A stretch of 36,599 nucleotides of DNA from an uncultured Clostridia bacterium (GTDB lineage Bacteria; Bacillota; Clostridia; Christensenellales; UBA1242): positions 1 through 36,599 of the forward strand of contig CAMEKS010000008.1 of assembly GCA_945921465.1 (NCBI GenBank), written 5' to 3'. Under the pieces are notes generated by a model. It was given only the letters and a program-made list of their open reading frames with translations, was not told the DNA's origin and made no database searches. Below are positions 8,792 through 17,308 of the stretch, in pieces; within the stretch, counting starts at the first letter, position 1; every line of letters begins with the position of its first letter. The position numbers and the translations under genes were made by a program.

Positions 8792-9199
8792 TTATTTATA
8801 TTTTAATTCTTCTGCGCATTTTGCCAAATCTATTTCATTATTAGAATCATGGAATGGCCAAACATCTAGACCATCATTATGCTTTCTTGGAATAATATGT
8901 ACATGATAATGGAAAACCGATTGCTGTGCATCAGAATTGTTGGCATTAAGTATGTTAATTCCGGTATAACCTAGATTTTCAACATAATACTTTGATATTT
9001 TTTGCACAGTATGCTGCACATGGCAATAAGTGTCTTCATCAACATCCAACATATTAGTACAATGCTTTTTAGGTATGACCAATGTATGACCATAGGCATC
9101 TTTAGAAATATCCAAAAAAGCATAAGTATATTCGTCCTCATAAATTTTGTAACTAGGAAGTTCGCCTTTAATTATTTTACAAAAAATACATTCATTCAT
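8792..9199 (-). CDS. HIT family nucleotide-binding protein
   Basis: Histidine-triad nucleotide hydrolase or transferase of the Hint type, cytosolic. The triad HYHVHII is at 97-103 (His97, His99, His101), with the upstream conserved LVIPKKH (40-46). Cys4 and Cys7 (ECIFCKI) form the N-terminal half of the usual zinc site. 135 aa, full length. The ATG overlaps the mtaB stop codon by one base (TAATG), which indicates translational coupling. The physiological substrate cannot be read from the sequence. Confidence 0.92.
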   Translation of the reverse strand: MNECIFCKIIKGELPSYKIYEDEYTYAFLDISKDAYGHTLVIPKKHCTNMLDVDEDTYCHVQHTVQKISKYYVENLGYTGINILNANNSDAQQSVFHYHVHIIPRKHNDGLDVWPFHDSNNEIDLAKCAEELKYK

Positions 9200-10449
9200 T
9201 ATTTTACTTCTAACCCCTCTTCTTTTAATTTAATTGCAGTTACTTCTACTATTTCTCCTATTGGATATTTGTTAGTATTATTATTCATATAGCATTTAAT
9301 ATAATTGTCAGAAAAACCTACTAAGTAACCATCCTCTTCTTCCTCAACAAGTACTGATAACTTTTTATTAAGGAATTTTGAATTATATTTTAATTGTTCT
9401 GACGCCGCAACTGTTTCTAATTTTGACATTCGTTCTTTTTTGATATTAGCGTCAATATCTTTATATTTAGCTGCTACCGTCCCTTTTTTAGCACTAAAAG
9501 GGAAGCAATGTACTTTCCCAAAATTTACTTCTTTGACCAATTCTATAGTATTTTGAAATGCATCATCCGTTTCAAATGGAAAACCAACTATAATATCAGT
9601 AGTTATATTTGCATCGGGAAAATATTTGTATATTAAGTTGCAAGCAGCAATATATTCTTCTCTTGTATATTTCCTGTTCATCTTTTTTAAGACTTCGTTG
9701 TCTCCACTTTGTAATGATAAATGAAAATGTGGTGCGAAATTAGGCATATCTTTTAATTGTTTTAATAACGAGTCCGATATTGCACTAACCTCTAAGCTGC
9801 CAAGTCTAATTCTTGCGGACAAATGAGATAAAGCAGCCATTAATTTATCCAATGCCAATTGTCCATCTATACGATAGTCTGACATATCAATGCCAACCAA
9901 AACAATTTCTTTATATACATTGTCTAATTGATTTGCTTCTTTGACAATAGAATCAAGGTCTCTACTAACTGATCTTCCTCTAAAATAAGGTATAGCACAA
10001 TAACTGCAAAACCTGTTGCATCCGTCTTGAATTTTTATATACGCCCTAGTTTGATTTACTTTTGGATTTATCAGATTATAATTAAATTTTTCTAATGGAG
10101 TAATATCAAATTCTTTGGCCAATAATAACTGCAATATCAAATCTTTACGTTGATAATCTATAGCCCCTATTACATTATTCTTATTCAAAAATATATTTTT
10201 GTTACTTTCTACTGCACATCCGCTTACTATTATTTTTGCTTTTGGATTAAGTTTAGTTATTTTACTAATATATTGCCTACTTTTTTTCTCTGCCTCATTG
10301 GTTACTGCACAAGTATTAAGAATATAATAGTCAGCGTATTCTAAGTTGTCAGTAGTATCAAATCCATTATCTTCTAGCATTCTTGCAATGCTGTCGCTTT
10401 CATATTTGTTAACCTTGCACCCAAGTGTGATTATGCATACTTTATCCAT
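9199..10449 (-). CDS. mtaB: tRNA t6A37 methylthiotransferase MtaB
   Basis: Radical-SAM enzyme that adds a methylthio group to t6A at position 37 of tRNAs reading ANN codons. The N-terminal UPF0004 domain supplies Cys11, Cys47 and Cys78 for the auxiliary cluster (TLGCKVN is MtaB-like). The radical-SAM CxxxCxxC is CNRFCSYC with Cys144, Cys148 and Cys151. A TRAM domain closes the protein (LSVLVEEEEDGYLVGFSDNY). 416 aa. The spacing and the TLGCKVNKYES start fit MtaB better than MiaB. Confidence 0.9.
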   Translation of the reverse strand: MDKVCIITLGCKVNKYESDSIARMLEDNGFDTTDNLEYADYYILNTCAVTNEAEKKSRQYISKITKLNPKAKIIVSGCAVESNKNIFLNKNNVIGAIDYQRKDLILQLLLAKEFDITPLEKFNYNLINPKVNQTRAYIKIQDGCNRFCSYCAIPYFRGRSVSRDLDSIVKEANQLDNVYKEIVLVGIDMSDYRIDGQLALDKLMAALSHLSARIRLGSLEVSAISDSLLKQLKDMPNFAPHFHLSLQSGDNEVLKKMNRKYTREEYIAACNLIYKYFPDANITTDIIVGFPFETDDAFQNTIELVKEVNFGKVHCFPFSAKKGTVAAKYKDIDANIKKERMSKLETVAASEQLKYNSKFLNKKLSVLVEEEEDGYLVGFSDNYIKCYMNNNTNKYPIGEIVEVTAIKLKEEGLEVK

Positions 10450-10511
10450 TTTTATTCCTTTTAATGTTCTATTACTTATACAATAATAATGACTACAATA
10501 ACAGAAAGAGT

Positions 10512-11228
10512 CTAATTATTGATTAGCAACGAAATGTATCCTGTAAGAACAATTGCCGCTGTCTCGGCACGAAGAATTCTGTCACCTAAAGTAACACTTA
10601 TTGCACCTTTTTCAATAATTTCCTTAATTTCTGATAGTTCAAAGCCGCCCTCCGAACCAATAATTATTGCAATTTTATCAGCATGTTGTATGGCTTCATT
10701 ATAATTAGATATCAATGTGGCAGTCTCTGTCTCGTTAGCAAAAATTATTATATCATAATTTGTTAACATTTCTAGCATTGACTTAAAAGTTACTGGCCCG
10801 CTAATATTCATTATTTTACTGCGTTTACATTGCTTAGAACTTTGTTCGCTTATTTTTAATAATTTTTCTTGCTTATTTTCACTTGGCTTTACTGTTTGAA
10901 ATTTGCTTTCAAATAGCACTAAGTTACTTATACCCAACTCTGATAATTTTTGTGTTACTAATGACATTTTATCATTTTTAATTAGTGCATGAAATACATC
11001 AATATGTTTTTTAGGATTGTGATTGTTTTTAATTTTTTGTATTAACTTGCACTTTGTTTCTTTTTTACCAATCTTAATAATTTCACATTCGTAATCATAA
11101 TCATCATTATTAGTTGCTACAATATGATCACCTTCTGTCATTCTTAATACATTTGCCAAATGGATGTGCTCTTGCCCGCTGATAACTATTTCATTGGCAA
11201 CTGTGTCCGCCAAAAACCTTTTGCACAT
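10512..11228 (-). CDS. rsmE: 16S rRNA (uracil-1498-N3)-methyltransferase RsmE
   Basis: SPOUT-fold methyltransferase acting on U1498 of 16S rRNA in the 30S subunit. It starts with the PUA-like CKRFLAD region, followed by EHIHLANVLRM. The knot motifs IIIGSEGGFE and LGDRILRAETA near the C terminus bind S-adenosylmethionine. 238 aa, as expected. It starts one base after the stop of the ABC-like gene, with GAGGGTTAGT as ribosome binding site inside that gene's end, so the two are translated from one message. Confidence 0.94.
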   Translation of the reverse strand: MCKRFLADTVANEIVISGQEHIHLANVLRMTEGDHIVATNNDDYDYECEIIKIGKKETKCKLIQKIKNNHNPKKHIDVFHALIKNDKMSLVTQKLSELGISNLVLFESKFQTVKPSENKQEKLLKISEQSSKQCKRSKIMNISGPVTFKSMLEMLTNYDIIIFANETETATLISNYNEAIQHADKIAIIIGSEGGFELSEIKEIIEKGAISVTLGDRILRAETAAIVLTGYISLLINN

Positions 11229-11229
11229 A

Positions 11230-11883
11230 CTAACCCTCTATTATATTTAACTCTCCAAGTTCTAACCTATATCTGCTGCACTTAAAATAATTAGCTATAT
11301 CTAAATTATCACATACTATTATTGCGCTAGCTTCGTTAATTTTAATTAACTTGTTTAGTTCATCACACACATATTTTGCTTCACTATTTGGCAAATCTTT
11401 GAAAACATCGTCAACATATATATAGTCAAGTTTACGCAATGTTAGCCTTGCAATAGCAACTTTTAATCTATCAAAAGTTCCAAGATTTTTCATTTTTTCA
11501 TCTCGCAGCCTGTCTAATCCATAACATTTAAGCACATTATTAATTTTAACTTCCCTTAAGGCTTTATTAATTTTGCGAATTTTAAGCACATAATCTAAGT
11601 TATAATAAACACTTTTGTTTTCAATGCATGCCATTTTTTGTGGTAAAAAACCAACAGACACATCAGACTTAAAAATATTTTTATTGACATTTAGATTGTT
11701 GTAACAAACTTCACCATCAAATGATGGCTCCATACCTAATAAAATTCTAAGTAAACTAGTTCTTCCGCTTTCGCATTCACCATATATAAACATAATCTGA
11801 TTGCTATTCAGATCGAAACTAATGTTATTAAGTATGTTATATTCTTTTGTATAAGCAAAAGTAAGATGTTTTACACTTAACAT
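11230..11883 (-). CDS. Degenerate ABC-type ATPase (FtsE/LolD-like fold)
   Basis: A single nucleotide-binding-domain protein with the ABC order, but nearly every catalytic element is altered. Walker A is GECESGRT (35-42) with Arg41 in place of the invariant Lys. The signature is LGTFDRLKVAIAR instead of LSGGQ. Walker B ends VDD with Asp159 where the catalytic Glu belongs, and the switch His is replaced (IIVCDN). The Q-loop Gln82 (GFLPQ) is kept. No permease is adjacent; instead it is coupled to rsmE. I start it at the ATG at 11883 (GGAG upstream) rather than a TTG two codons earlier. Its role is unknown; it may bind nucleotide without hydrolysing it. Confidence 0.75.
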   Translation of the reverse strand: MLSVKHLTFAYTKEYNILNNISFDLNSNQIMFIYGECESGRTSLLRILLGMEPSFDGEVCYNNLNVNKNIFKSDVSVGFLPQKMACIENKSVYYNLDYVLKIRKINKALREVKINNVLKCYGLDRLRDEKMKNLGTFDRLKVAIARLTLRKLDYIYVDDVFKDLPNSEAKYVCDELNKLIKINEASAIIVCDNLDIANYFKCSRYRLELGELNIIEG

Positions 11884-12032
11884 AATCAATTCTCCAATAA
11901 TTTTATTTATTAATAATATAGCAATAAAAATATAATCCTTTTTGTCTATTCATTAAGAAATCTATTTACAAAGCTATAAATATATCACAATACTTGCAAT
12001 AATATTAGCACAAAATATTGATTATTAAAAAC

Positions 12033-12060
12033 AAAAAAGGAATTGATATAACAATTCCTT
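12033..12060 (-). terminator. Terminator of hpf
   Basis: On the minus strand, AAGGAATTG and CAATTCCTT pair around a 6-nt loop (12060-12037) and run into a T-rich tract. It lies just after the hpf stop codon. Confidence 0.9.
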
Positions 12061-12074
12061 AATTTTTTTGTATA

Positions 12075-12599
12075 TTAGTACTCTATTTCAATAAGTCCTA
12101 AATTACCATCAGTACGTTTGTAAATAATGTTCACTTCACCAGTCTTTGCATTTAGGAAAACATAGAATGAGTGACCCAACATATCTAGATTAAATTTTGC
12201 ATCATCAACGGTCATTGGCTCTAACTCAAATCTCTTTGTCTTAACAACTTTATCAACTTCCATTAATGGTAATTCTTCAATAAATTCTAAAGATTCAGTT
12301 AATTCTTTATTTGTTCTAGTTTTGCTTTTAGCACAAATTTTAACTATTTGTCTCTCAATCTTTGGTAAAGCAAGGTCAATGTTGTTAAACATATTATCAC
12401 TACTTACCTCACTACGGAAGAACATTCCATCAGCATTGATAGACACCTCTAACTTATTTATGTCTTTTTGCTCAATACAATTAACTTTTACATCAAAGTT
12501 TTTATTAAAATACTTTTCTAACTTACTTAATTTTTTCTCAATTATCTCCTTAAATCTGTTAGAAATTTTATAGTTTTTAGATACATAATTTATTTTCAT
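12075..12599 (-). CDS. hpf: Ribosome hibernation promoting factor, long form
   Basis: Binds the 30S decoding region and dimerises ribosomes into 100S particles in stationary phase. The N-terminal S30AE domain (about 1-95) is joined by a linker to the C-terminal dimerisation domain (about 120-174), recognisable by KRFELEPMTVDDAKFNLDML and GEVNIIYKRTDGNLGLIE. The 174-aa length makes it the long form. It has a perfect AAGGAGGG ribosome binding site, its own promoter (12629-12657) and terminator, so it is a monocistronic unit. Confidence 0.95.
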   Translation of the reverse strand: MKINYVSKNYKISNRFKEIIEKKLSKLEKYFNKNFDVKVNCIEQKDINKLEVSINADGMFFRSEVSSDNMFNNIDLALPKIERQIVKICAKSKTRTNKELTESLEFIEELPLMEVDKVVKTKRFELEPMTVDDAKFNLDMLGHSFYVFLNAKTGEVNIIYKRTDGNLGLIEIEY

Positions 12600-12628
12600 A
12601 TTATAGCCCTCCTTTATATCTCATTGCT

Positions 12629-12657
12629 ATTATATCAAACAATTTAATTTCCATCAA
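12629..12657 (-). promoter_or_regulatory. SigmaA-type promoter of hpf
   Basis: Minus strand: -35 TTGATG (12657-12652), 17-bp spacer, consensus -10 TATAAT (12634-12629), about 15 bp ahead of the AAGGAGGG ribosome binding site. Confidence 0.8.
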
Positions 12658-12691
12658 ATAATTCAATGGTCTTTTTATTTTATTTAAGATG

Positions 12692-15259
12692 TTATATTTC
12701 TTCTTTAGATATATCTAATTGATTATTTCTATAAGATATTCTTATAACATCACCCTTAACAATATTGCCATTTAATATTTCTTCTACTATCTTATCTTCA
12801 ACTTGCTGTTCAATTAGTCTTCGTAGTGGTCTTGCTCCGTATTGTGGATCATATCCACGATCTATTAAATAATTAAGGGCGTTTTCAGTAATTCGCATAC
12901 TATTTCCTTTTGCCTTTAATCTTTTATTTAGATTTGATATAAATATTTTGGCAATAAGTGTCAGGTTGTTGCGTGTAAGTGGGTGGAATACGACAACAAC
13001 ATCTATTCTGTTGACAAATTCTGGCTTAAAGCGTTTTTTGAACTCGGTGGTTAATGTTTCTCTAATTATATCATAACTCAACATATTATCATCAAACATA
13101 TATTGATTTCTATTAGTTGGTAATTTATCAACCCCTACATTACTCGTGAATATTATTATGGTATTCTTAAAACTAACAAGCCTACCCTTGCTGTCGGTTA
13201 ACCTGCCATCATCTAATACTTGCAATAATAGATTAAATATATCTGGATGAGCCTTTTCAATTTCATCAAATAGTACAACAGAATATGGCTTGTGCCTTAC
13301 TGCTTCAGTTAATTGACCTCCGTCATCAAATCCGACGTAACCAGGAGGTGAACCAATTAGTTTGCTAACACTATGTTTTTCCATATACTCGCTCATATCT
13401 ATACGGATAAATGAATTTTCATCATCAAACATAGCCTCTGCCAATGCTTTGCAAAGTTCAGTTTTGCCAACACCGGTCTGACCTAAAAACATAAAACTAC
13501 CTATTGGTTTTTTATTGTCTTTTAATCCTACTCTGGCACGCCTAATTGCTTTGCATACAGCACTTACAGCCTCGTCTTGTCCAATTACACGCTTGTGTAG
13601 AATAGATTCGAGTTGCATCAATCTATCTTTTTCTTCTTCACTTAACTTAGTTACAGGGATTTTTGTCCAATCACTTATTATTTGTCTTATTTCATTTTCA
13701 GTTATTTTGAGTTGTATATCAGCACTACTTAATTTTTTTGCTGCGGATTCTCTTTCTTGTTTTATCGAAATAATTTGCTCTCTTAAGTTATTGGCACTAG
13801 GATAGTCTTCATTAATTAGAGCATTCTTTTTTTCAATTTCTAATTGCTGAATTTGATTATCATAATCGATTAATATTTGAGGTTTTTGAGAATGGCTAAT
13901 TTTAATACGACTACTTGCCTCATCTATTAAGTCTATTGCCTTATCTGGCAAATTACGATCAGTAATATATCTGTCAGATAAATTAACTGCACTTACAATC
14001 GCTTCGTCTGTAATTATAACATTGTGAAATGATTCAAAACTTTTTCTTAATCCATGTAATATTTTTATAGTATCTTCTATACTAGGTGGGTTGACTAAAA
14101 CTGGTTGAAATCTTCGTTCTAATGCCTTATCGGGCTCAATATATTTGCGATATTCATCAGTTGTCGTGGCACCTATAGTCTGAAATTCTCCTCTAGCTAA
14201 ATATGGCTTAAGCATATCAGATGGATTAATTTCGCCTTTGTCACCTGCTACCTGCATAATTGTATGAATCTCGTCTATAAAAACTATTATATTGTCTGTA
14301 GAAGTGACGATATCTATTAAATTTTTTAATTTTTCTTCTAATGATCCCCTATACTTTGTTCCTGCCATTAAGTGGCCTAATTCAAGCGAAAAAATAATCT
14401 TGTCTTTTAATATATCAGGTACATTACCTCTAGCAATTGCCAACGCCAATCCATCGACAATTGCACTTTTGCCTACCCCAGGCTCACCTATTAATACTGG
14501 ATTGTTTTTTGTTTTACGACATAATATCTCAATTACTCTAGATATTTCTTCATTACGACCGATAATTTCATCTATTTTCCCCATACGAGCTTTTAATGTC
14601 AAATCAGTGCCCAGTTCTTTTAACTCAATAGGCAGTTCAGAATAATGAATTTTATCATCACTAAAAGCATTATTAGAAAAATTTGATTTATAATCTGTAT
14701 TGTTATTACTATTATTCCAATCATTAAGAGGCTCATTTGTAATATTAGTCTCTATTTCTCCAATAGAACCTGCATTGGCGTTGGTTAGTGGCTTATTGAT
14801 ATTATTAAGGCAGTCGGACTTAATAAGTTGCATTAAATTTGACTTCAAATTATTAAGATTGATCTTAAAATTTTTCTTCAATATATTAACTGCATAGCAA
14901 TCTTCGCAAGATAACATAGACACCAAAATATGATCTAAATTTACTACATTTTGTCCGATCTGTTCTGCAAATTGATTAGCAATAAGAAGCACTTCTTTTG
15001 TTTTATTTGCTAAATCGACTTTGTTATCTACAATTGTCTTGTTACGCCTAGGAGAAGTTCTGCCAAATAATTTTTCTAATTTTGCTGTTGTAACATTATA
15101 ACTTGCAAGAATGTTGCTACAATTAACATTTGGTACAGCAACTATACCATATAATAGATGCTCAGTACCTATCTCGTACTGACCATAATTAAGGGCTATT
15201 GCACCTGCTTTTTGTAATGCAATATCAACATTTTCAGTAACATTAAATCCGTTGAACAT
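12692..15259 (-). CDS. clpC: ATP-dependent Clp protease ATPase subunit ClpC
   Basis: Hsp100 unfoldase that feeds substrates to ClpP. A Clp-N repeat domain (1-145) is followed by an Asn/Ser-rich linker (about 150-205). The first AAA domain has Walker A GEPGVGKS (258-265) and VFIDEIHTI. A UVR-type middle region (IDYDNQIQQLEIEKKNA) follows, which marks ClpC rather than ClpB. The second AAA domain has GQTGVGKT, VVLFDEIEKAHPD and pore loop GYVGF. 855 aa, slightly long because of the linker. The usual ctsR-mcsA-mcsB partners are absent and no CtsR box is visible upstream. Confidence 0.94.
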   Translation of the reverse strand: MFNGFNVTENVDIALQKAGAIALNYGQYEIGTEHLLYGIVAVPNVNCSNILASYNVTTAKLEKLFGRTSPRRNKTIVDNKVDLANKTKEVLLIANQFAEQIGQNVVNLDHILVSMLSCEDCYAVNILKKNFKINLNNLKSNLMQLIKSDCLNNINKPLTNANAGSIGEIETNITNEPLNDWNNSNNNTDYKSNFSNNAFSDDKIHYSELPIELKELGTDLTLKARMGKIDEIIGRNEEISRVIEILCRKTKNNPVLIGEPGVGKSAIVDGLALAIARGNVPDILKDKIIFSLELGHLMAGTKYRGSLEEKLKNLIDIVTSTDNIIVFIDEIHTIMQVAGDKGEINPSDMLKPYLARGEFQTIGATTTDEYRKYIEPDKALERRFQPVLVNPPSIEDTIKILHGLRKSFESFHNVIITDEAIVSAVNLSDRYITDRNLPDKAIDLIDEASSRIKISHSQKPQILIDYDNQIQQLEIEKKNALINEDYPSANNLREQIISIKQERESAAKKLSSADIQLKITENEIRQIISDWTKIPVTKLSEEEKDRLMQLESILHKRVIGQDEAVSAVCKAIRRARVGLKDNKKPIGSFMFLGQTGVGKTELCKALAEAMFDDENSFIRIDMSEYMEKHSVSKLIGSPPGYVGFDDGGQLTEAVRHKPYSVVLFDEIEKAHPDIFNLLLQVLDDGRLTDSKGRLVSFKNTIIIFTSNVGVDKLPTNRNQYMFDDNMLSYDIIRETLTTEFKKRFKPEFVNRIDVVVVFHPLTRNNLTLIAKIFISNLNKRLKAKGNSMRITENALNYLIDRGYDPQYGARPLRRLIEQQVEDKIVEEILNGNIVKGDVIRISYRNNQLDISKEEI

Positions 15260-15592
15260 ATTTATCCTTAATAATAAATTATAACTGTACTAATATTATC
15301 GAAAGATATTGACAAACATACTCAAGAGTTATTTGTAAACAACTAATCTTTATTCAATCAGAATATCGCTATTTGTATCGTGATGCAATAAAACAAAGTT
15401 ACAAGCGAAAATAAGCCGAATTGATATCTCATAGATAATATTATGTATTCCATATATTCTACCATAATTTCTACTTAAAACAAAATTTATAATATATAAT
15501 ATTAAGATATTATCTCCAAAATTGACAAATAATTAAATGTTACATTTATTATAGAGTGTATCTGAAAATATCTTTAATTAAGGGCTAAAAGA
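15260..15592. other. Divergent intergenic region between clpC and the plus-strand gene
   Basis: About 330 bp, AT-rich, separating the clpC start from the promoter of the plus-strand gene. It contains the clpC ribosome binding site (AAGGAT) and several isolated TTGACA-like strings. The one at 15522 has no good -10 partner at 17 bp. I see no gene, CtsR heptad pair or CIRCE element here. Confidence 0.5.
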
Positions 15593-15622
15593 TTGACATT
15601 ATACCATAGTCTATACTATACT
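15593..15622 (+). promoter_or_regulatory. SigmaA-type promoter of the plus-strand 94-aa gene
   Basis: Plus strand: consensus -35 TTGACA (15593-15598), 18-bp spacer, -10 TATACT (15617-15622). The start codon follows about 40 bp later behind GGTGG. Confidence 0.75.
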
Positions 15623-15660
15623 TAGTAATAATAAAATATAATTATTGGTGGTAGAAAATA

Positions 15661-15945
15661 ATGAACATTCAAGAAAATACTTTTATCAAATTATCAGATG
15701 GTAGAACTTATATTGTAGCGAATATATTAGAGTTTCGAGGAACTGAATATGCATATCTAGTAGCGGCAGAAGATGAAAAACTTTTTTATTCATTCTGTAC
15801 CGAATCTGTTGGAAAAGATGGTAAACCTGTATTAAACTCAGTTACTGATAAATATTTAGTAGAAAGATTACATGCAATGTTTACTGAAAATATGAAAGAA
15901 AAAATGAAAAAATTAAACATTGACATTGATGGACAAAAGAAATAA
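15661..15945 (+). CDS. Small hypothetical protein, only plus-strand gene
   Basis: A 94-aa soluble protein that I do not recognise with confidence. The first 60 residues look like a small all-beta unit (IKLSDGRTYIVANILEF, EYAYLVAAEDEK). The C terminus is a charged helix (VERLHAMFTENMKEKMKKL). The phrasing loosely recalls DUF1292-type proteins (a short beta-rich domain around an E/G-EYAYL strand), but this is a guess. It has a near-consensus promoter, a GGTGG ribosome binding site and a strong terminator (15961-15996). That makes it a real, probably well expressed, monocistronic gene oriented against all its neighbours. Confidence 0.8.
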   Translation: MNIQENTFIKLSDGRTYIVANILEFRGTEYAYLVAAEDEKLFYSFCTESVGKDGKPVLNSVTDKYLVERLHAMFTENMKEKMKKLNIDIDGQKK

Positions 15946-15960
15946 TATTTTTGCTATTAT

Positions 15961-15996
15961 CTCTTAACTTATATATATTAGGTTAAGAGTTTTTTT
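15961..15996 (+). terminator. Terminator of the plus-strand gene
   Basis: CTCTTAAC (15961-15968) pairs with GTTAAGAG (15982-15989) around a 13-nt AT loop, followed by seven T. Confidence 0.88.
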
Positions 15997-16006
15997 ATAT
16001 AATTAT

Positions 16007-16117
16007 TTATGATGCCTTAGTACTATTTGCTAGCCCATTGTCTTTGTCTAATTTTTTACCTTTAGAGTAGCCTCTATCAATCAATTGCTTTAATGCTCTT
16101 TTGTTATATATATCTTA
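16007..16117 (-). pseudogene. Possible gene remnant, lysine-rich reading frame
   Basis: On the minus strand an open stretch reads NKRALKQLIDRGYSK, then GKKLDKDNGLANSTKAS and a stop at 16007. It has no start codon and is bounded upstream by an in-frame TAA. The composition looks protein-like rather than random AT-rich sequence, so it may be the 3' end of a decayed gene in this accessory islet. I cannot name the parent family. Confidence 0.25.
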
Positions 16118-16204
16118 TGTGTTCTTATAAGATGTATAGTATACTACAACTTTGAATTTGCCTTCTTAACAAGCCACATATTATAAAAATATTTTTCAAT
16201 GTAT

Positions 16205-16803
16205 TTACCCCTTGTGAGTGTATTCATCAAATATTTCTGTTACTTCAGCTGTGCCTTCAAATAAAATTTCATTAGGCTCTAAATTTGTATTTTGTGGTTG
16301 AGCCCAGTACTTTTGGGCTTTTTCTATATATCCATTAAAAGATTTGTCTTCTCTTGATACATGCTCTATAGTTGAATAAAATAGCTTGCCCGTCAACTTT
16401 ACTGCAACGGCTTGAAAAAAACTCCATGTCCTTTATTGTGAAATTTTTTCAAATTATTAATACATGCTTCTTTGTTGTCTGTTAAATACATACAAGTTAA
16501 TCTACAAGGATATTGAGAAAAATTTTCTTGTCTAACTTTCTCAAAAGCAAGTTTTCTTGTAATAAAATCATATTCTTCTAGAAATTGTGAATATTTCAAG
16601 ATTAAATCTTTTGATTTAACTTTTATCTTGCCATCTATGAAATCATATCCGATATCATAGGACCGCTCATTTTCTAACTTAGCACCATTTAACACTCTTT
16701 GCCCTTGAAAGTTTAATTCTTTCCCAAAGGTTAATTTATCGCCAACTTTATAATATCTATCTGTTGCTATTTGATATAATACTAAATCTTTTACTTCCAT
16801 CAA
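16205..16803 (-). pseudogene. DUF2441-like protein gene, split by a frameshift in a homopolymer
   Basis: Two adjacent frames make one protein. The first (16803-16399) starts at an ATG and covers YQIATDRYYKVGDKL through CRLTCMYLTDNKEAC to NNLKKFHNKGHGVFF, then ends abruptly as KPLQ and a stop. One extra base in the seven-A run at 16415-16421 (T run on the gene strand) would continue it as QAVAVKLTGKLFYS. That joins smoothly to the second frame (to 16205: KAQKYWAQ, EILFEGTAEVTEIF). The restored 199-aa protein resembles DUF2441-type proteins of unknown function. The break may be a true mutation, a phase-variable tract or a sequencing error. Confidence 0.6.
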
Positions 16804-17060
16804 TTACTCCTTATTTTTATTGTACATAGTCTGCCAAATTATAAATTATATACAAAATAAAAACCAAGTATCATTATGATATCCTATAACTTGAACTTTT
16901 CAAATTCAGAAAATAAGGTAATTATTCAAATCCTTGAAAGATGAAGAATCCAACTTAATAAACAAGTTAAATTGTATTAAAATTTGATAATTAGGAATGT
17001 TTTTTATTGCTATTTTTATTTTTTGTTCCCATTTTGTTCCCATCTGCAATCTTAAAAAGA
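16804..17060. other. Intergenic remnant region beside tRNA-Leu
   Basis: About 260 bp with no gene that I can support. Near its right end an 11-bp unit TTTGTTCCCAT is repeated exactly in tandem (17022-17043). The rest is AT-rich and featureless. Confidence 0.4.
17022..17043. repeat. Tandem 11-bp direct repeat near the tRNA-Leu 3' end
   Basis: Two exact head-to-tail copies of TTTGTTCCCAT. Read on the minus strand they give ATGGGAACAAA twice. They lie about 50 bp beyond the 3' end of tRNA-Leu, on the far side of its terminator. Confidence 0.8.
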
Positions 17061-17084
17061 AAAACCCCTAAAATTAGGGGTTTT
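17061..17084 (-). terminator. Terminator after the tRNA cluster
   Basis: A nearly palindromic block, CCCC/GGGG stem extended by TAA/TTA, flanked by A and T runs, immediately after tRNA-Leu on the minus strand. The symmetry would let it stop transcription from either direction. Confidence 0.85.
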
Positions 17085-17092
17085 GTAGTCGT

Positions 17093-17179
17093 TGGTGCCG
17101 AAGACCGGACTTGAACCGGTACGATATTGCTACCGCAGGATTTTAAGTCCTGTGCGTCTGCCTGTTCCGCCACTTCGGC
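17093..17179 (-). tRNA. tRNA-Leu (anticodon TAA)
   Basis: Class II tRNA of 87 nt with the long variable arm typical of Leu. The acceptor arms GCCGAAG and CTTCGGC pair perfectly, the anticodon loop CTTAAAA carries TAA, the T arm is CCGGTTCAAGTCCGG, and the CCA end is encoded. It is the last of three closely spaced tRNAs (Gly-Cys-Leu). Confidence 0.97.
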
Positions 17180-17188
17180 GTAGTATAT

Positions 17189-17263
17189 TGGAGGCACCAT
17201 TCGGATTTGAACCGAAGAATGAAGGTTTTGCAGACCTTTGCCTTACCACTTGGCTATGGTGCC
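17189..17263 (-). tRNA. tRNA-Cys (anticodon GCA)
   Basis: 75-nt tRNA. The acceptor GGCACCA pairs with TGGTGCC, the anticodon arm carries CTGCAAA with GCA, the T arm is TCGGTTCAAATCCGA, and the CCA end is encoded. It sits 9 bp ahead of tRNA-Leu. Confidence 0.97.
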
Positions 17264-17308
17264 ATATATACTTATATGAAAAAATGCAAAAATGTGTTAT
17301 TAAAAAAA

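Noticed and set aside
14292..14645. 117-codon plus-strand frame inside clpC
   Set aside because: Lies wholly within the well-supported clpC coding region, with hydrophobic low-complexity content typical of antisense frames.
15260..15420. Possible CtsR or CIRCE operator upstream of clpC
   Set aside because: Only isolated TTGACA-like strings are present; no tandem GGTCAAA heptads and no TTAGCACTC/GAGTGCTAA pair.
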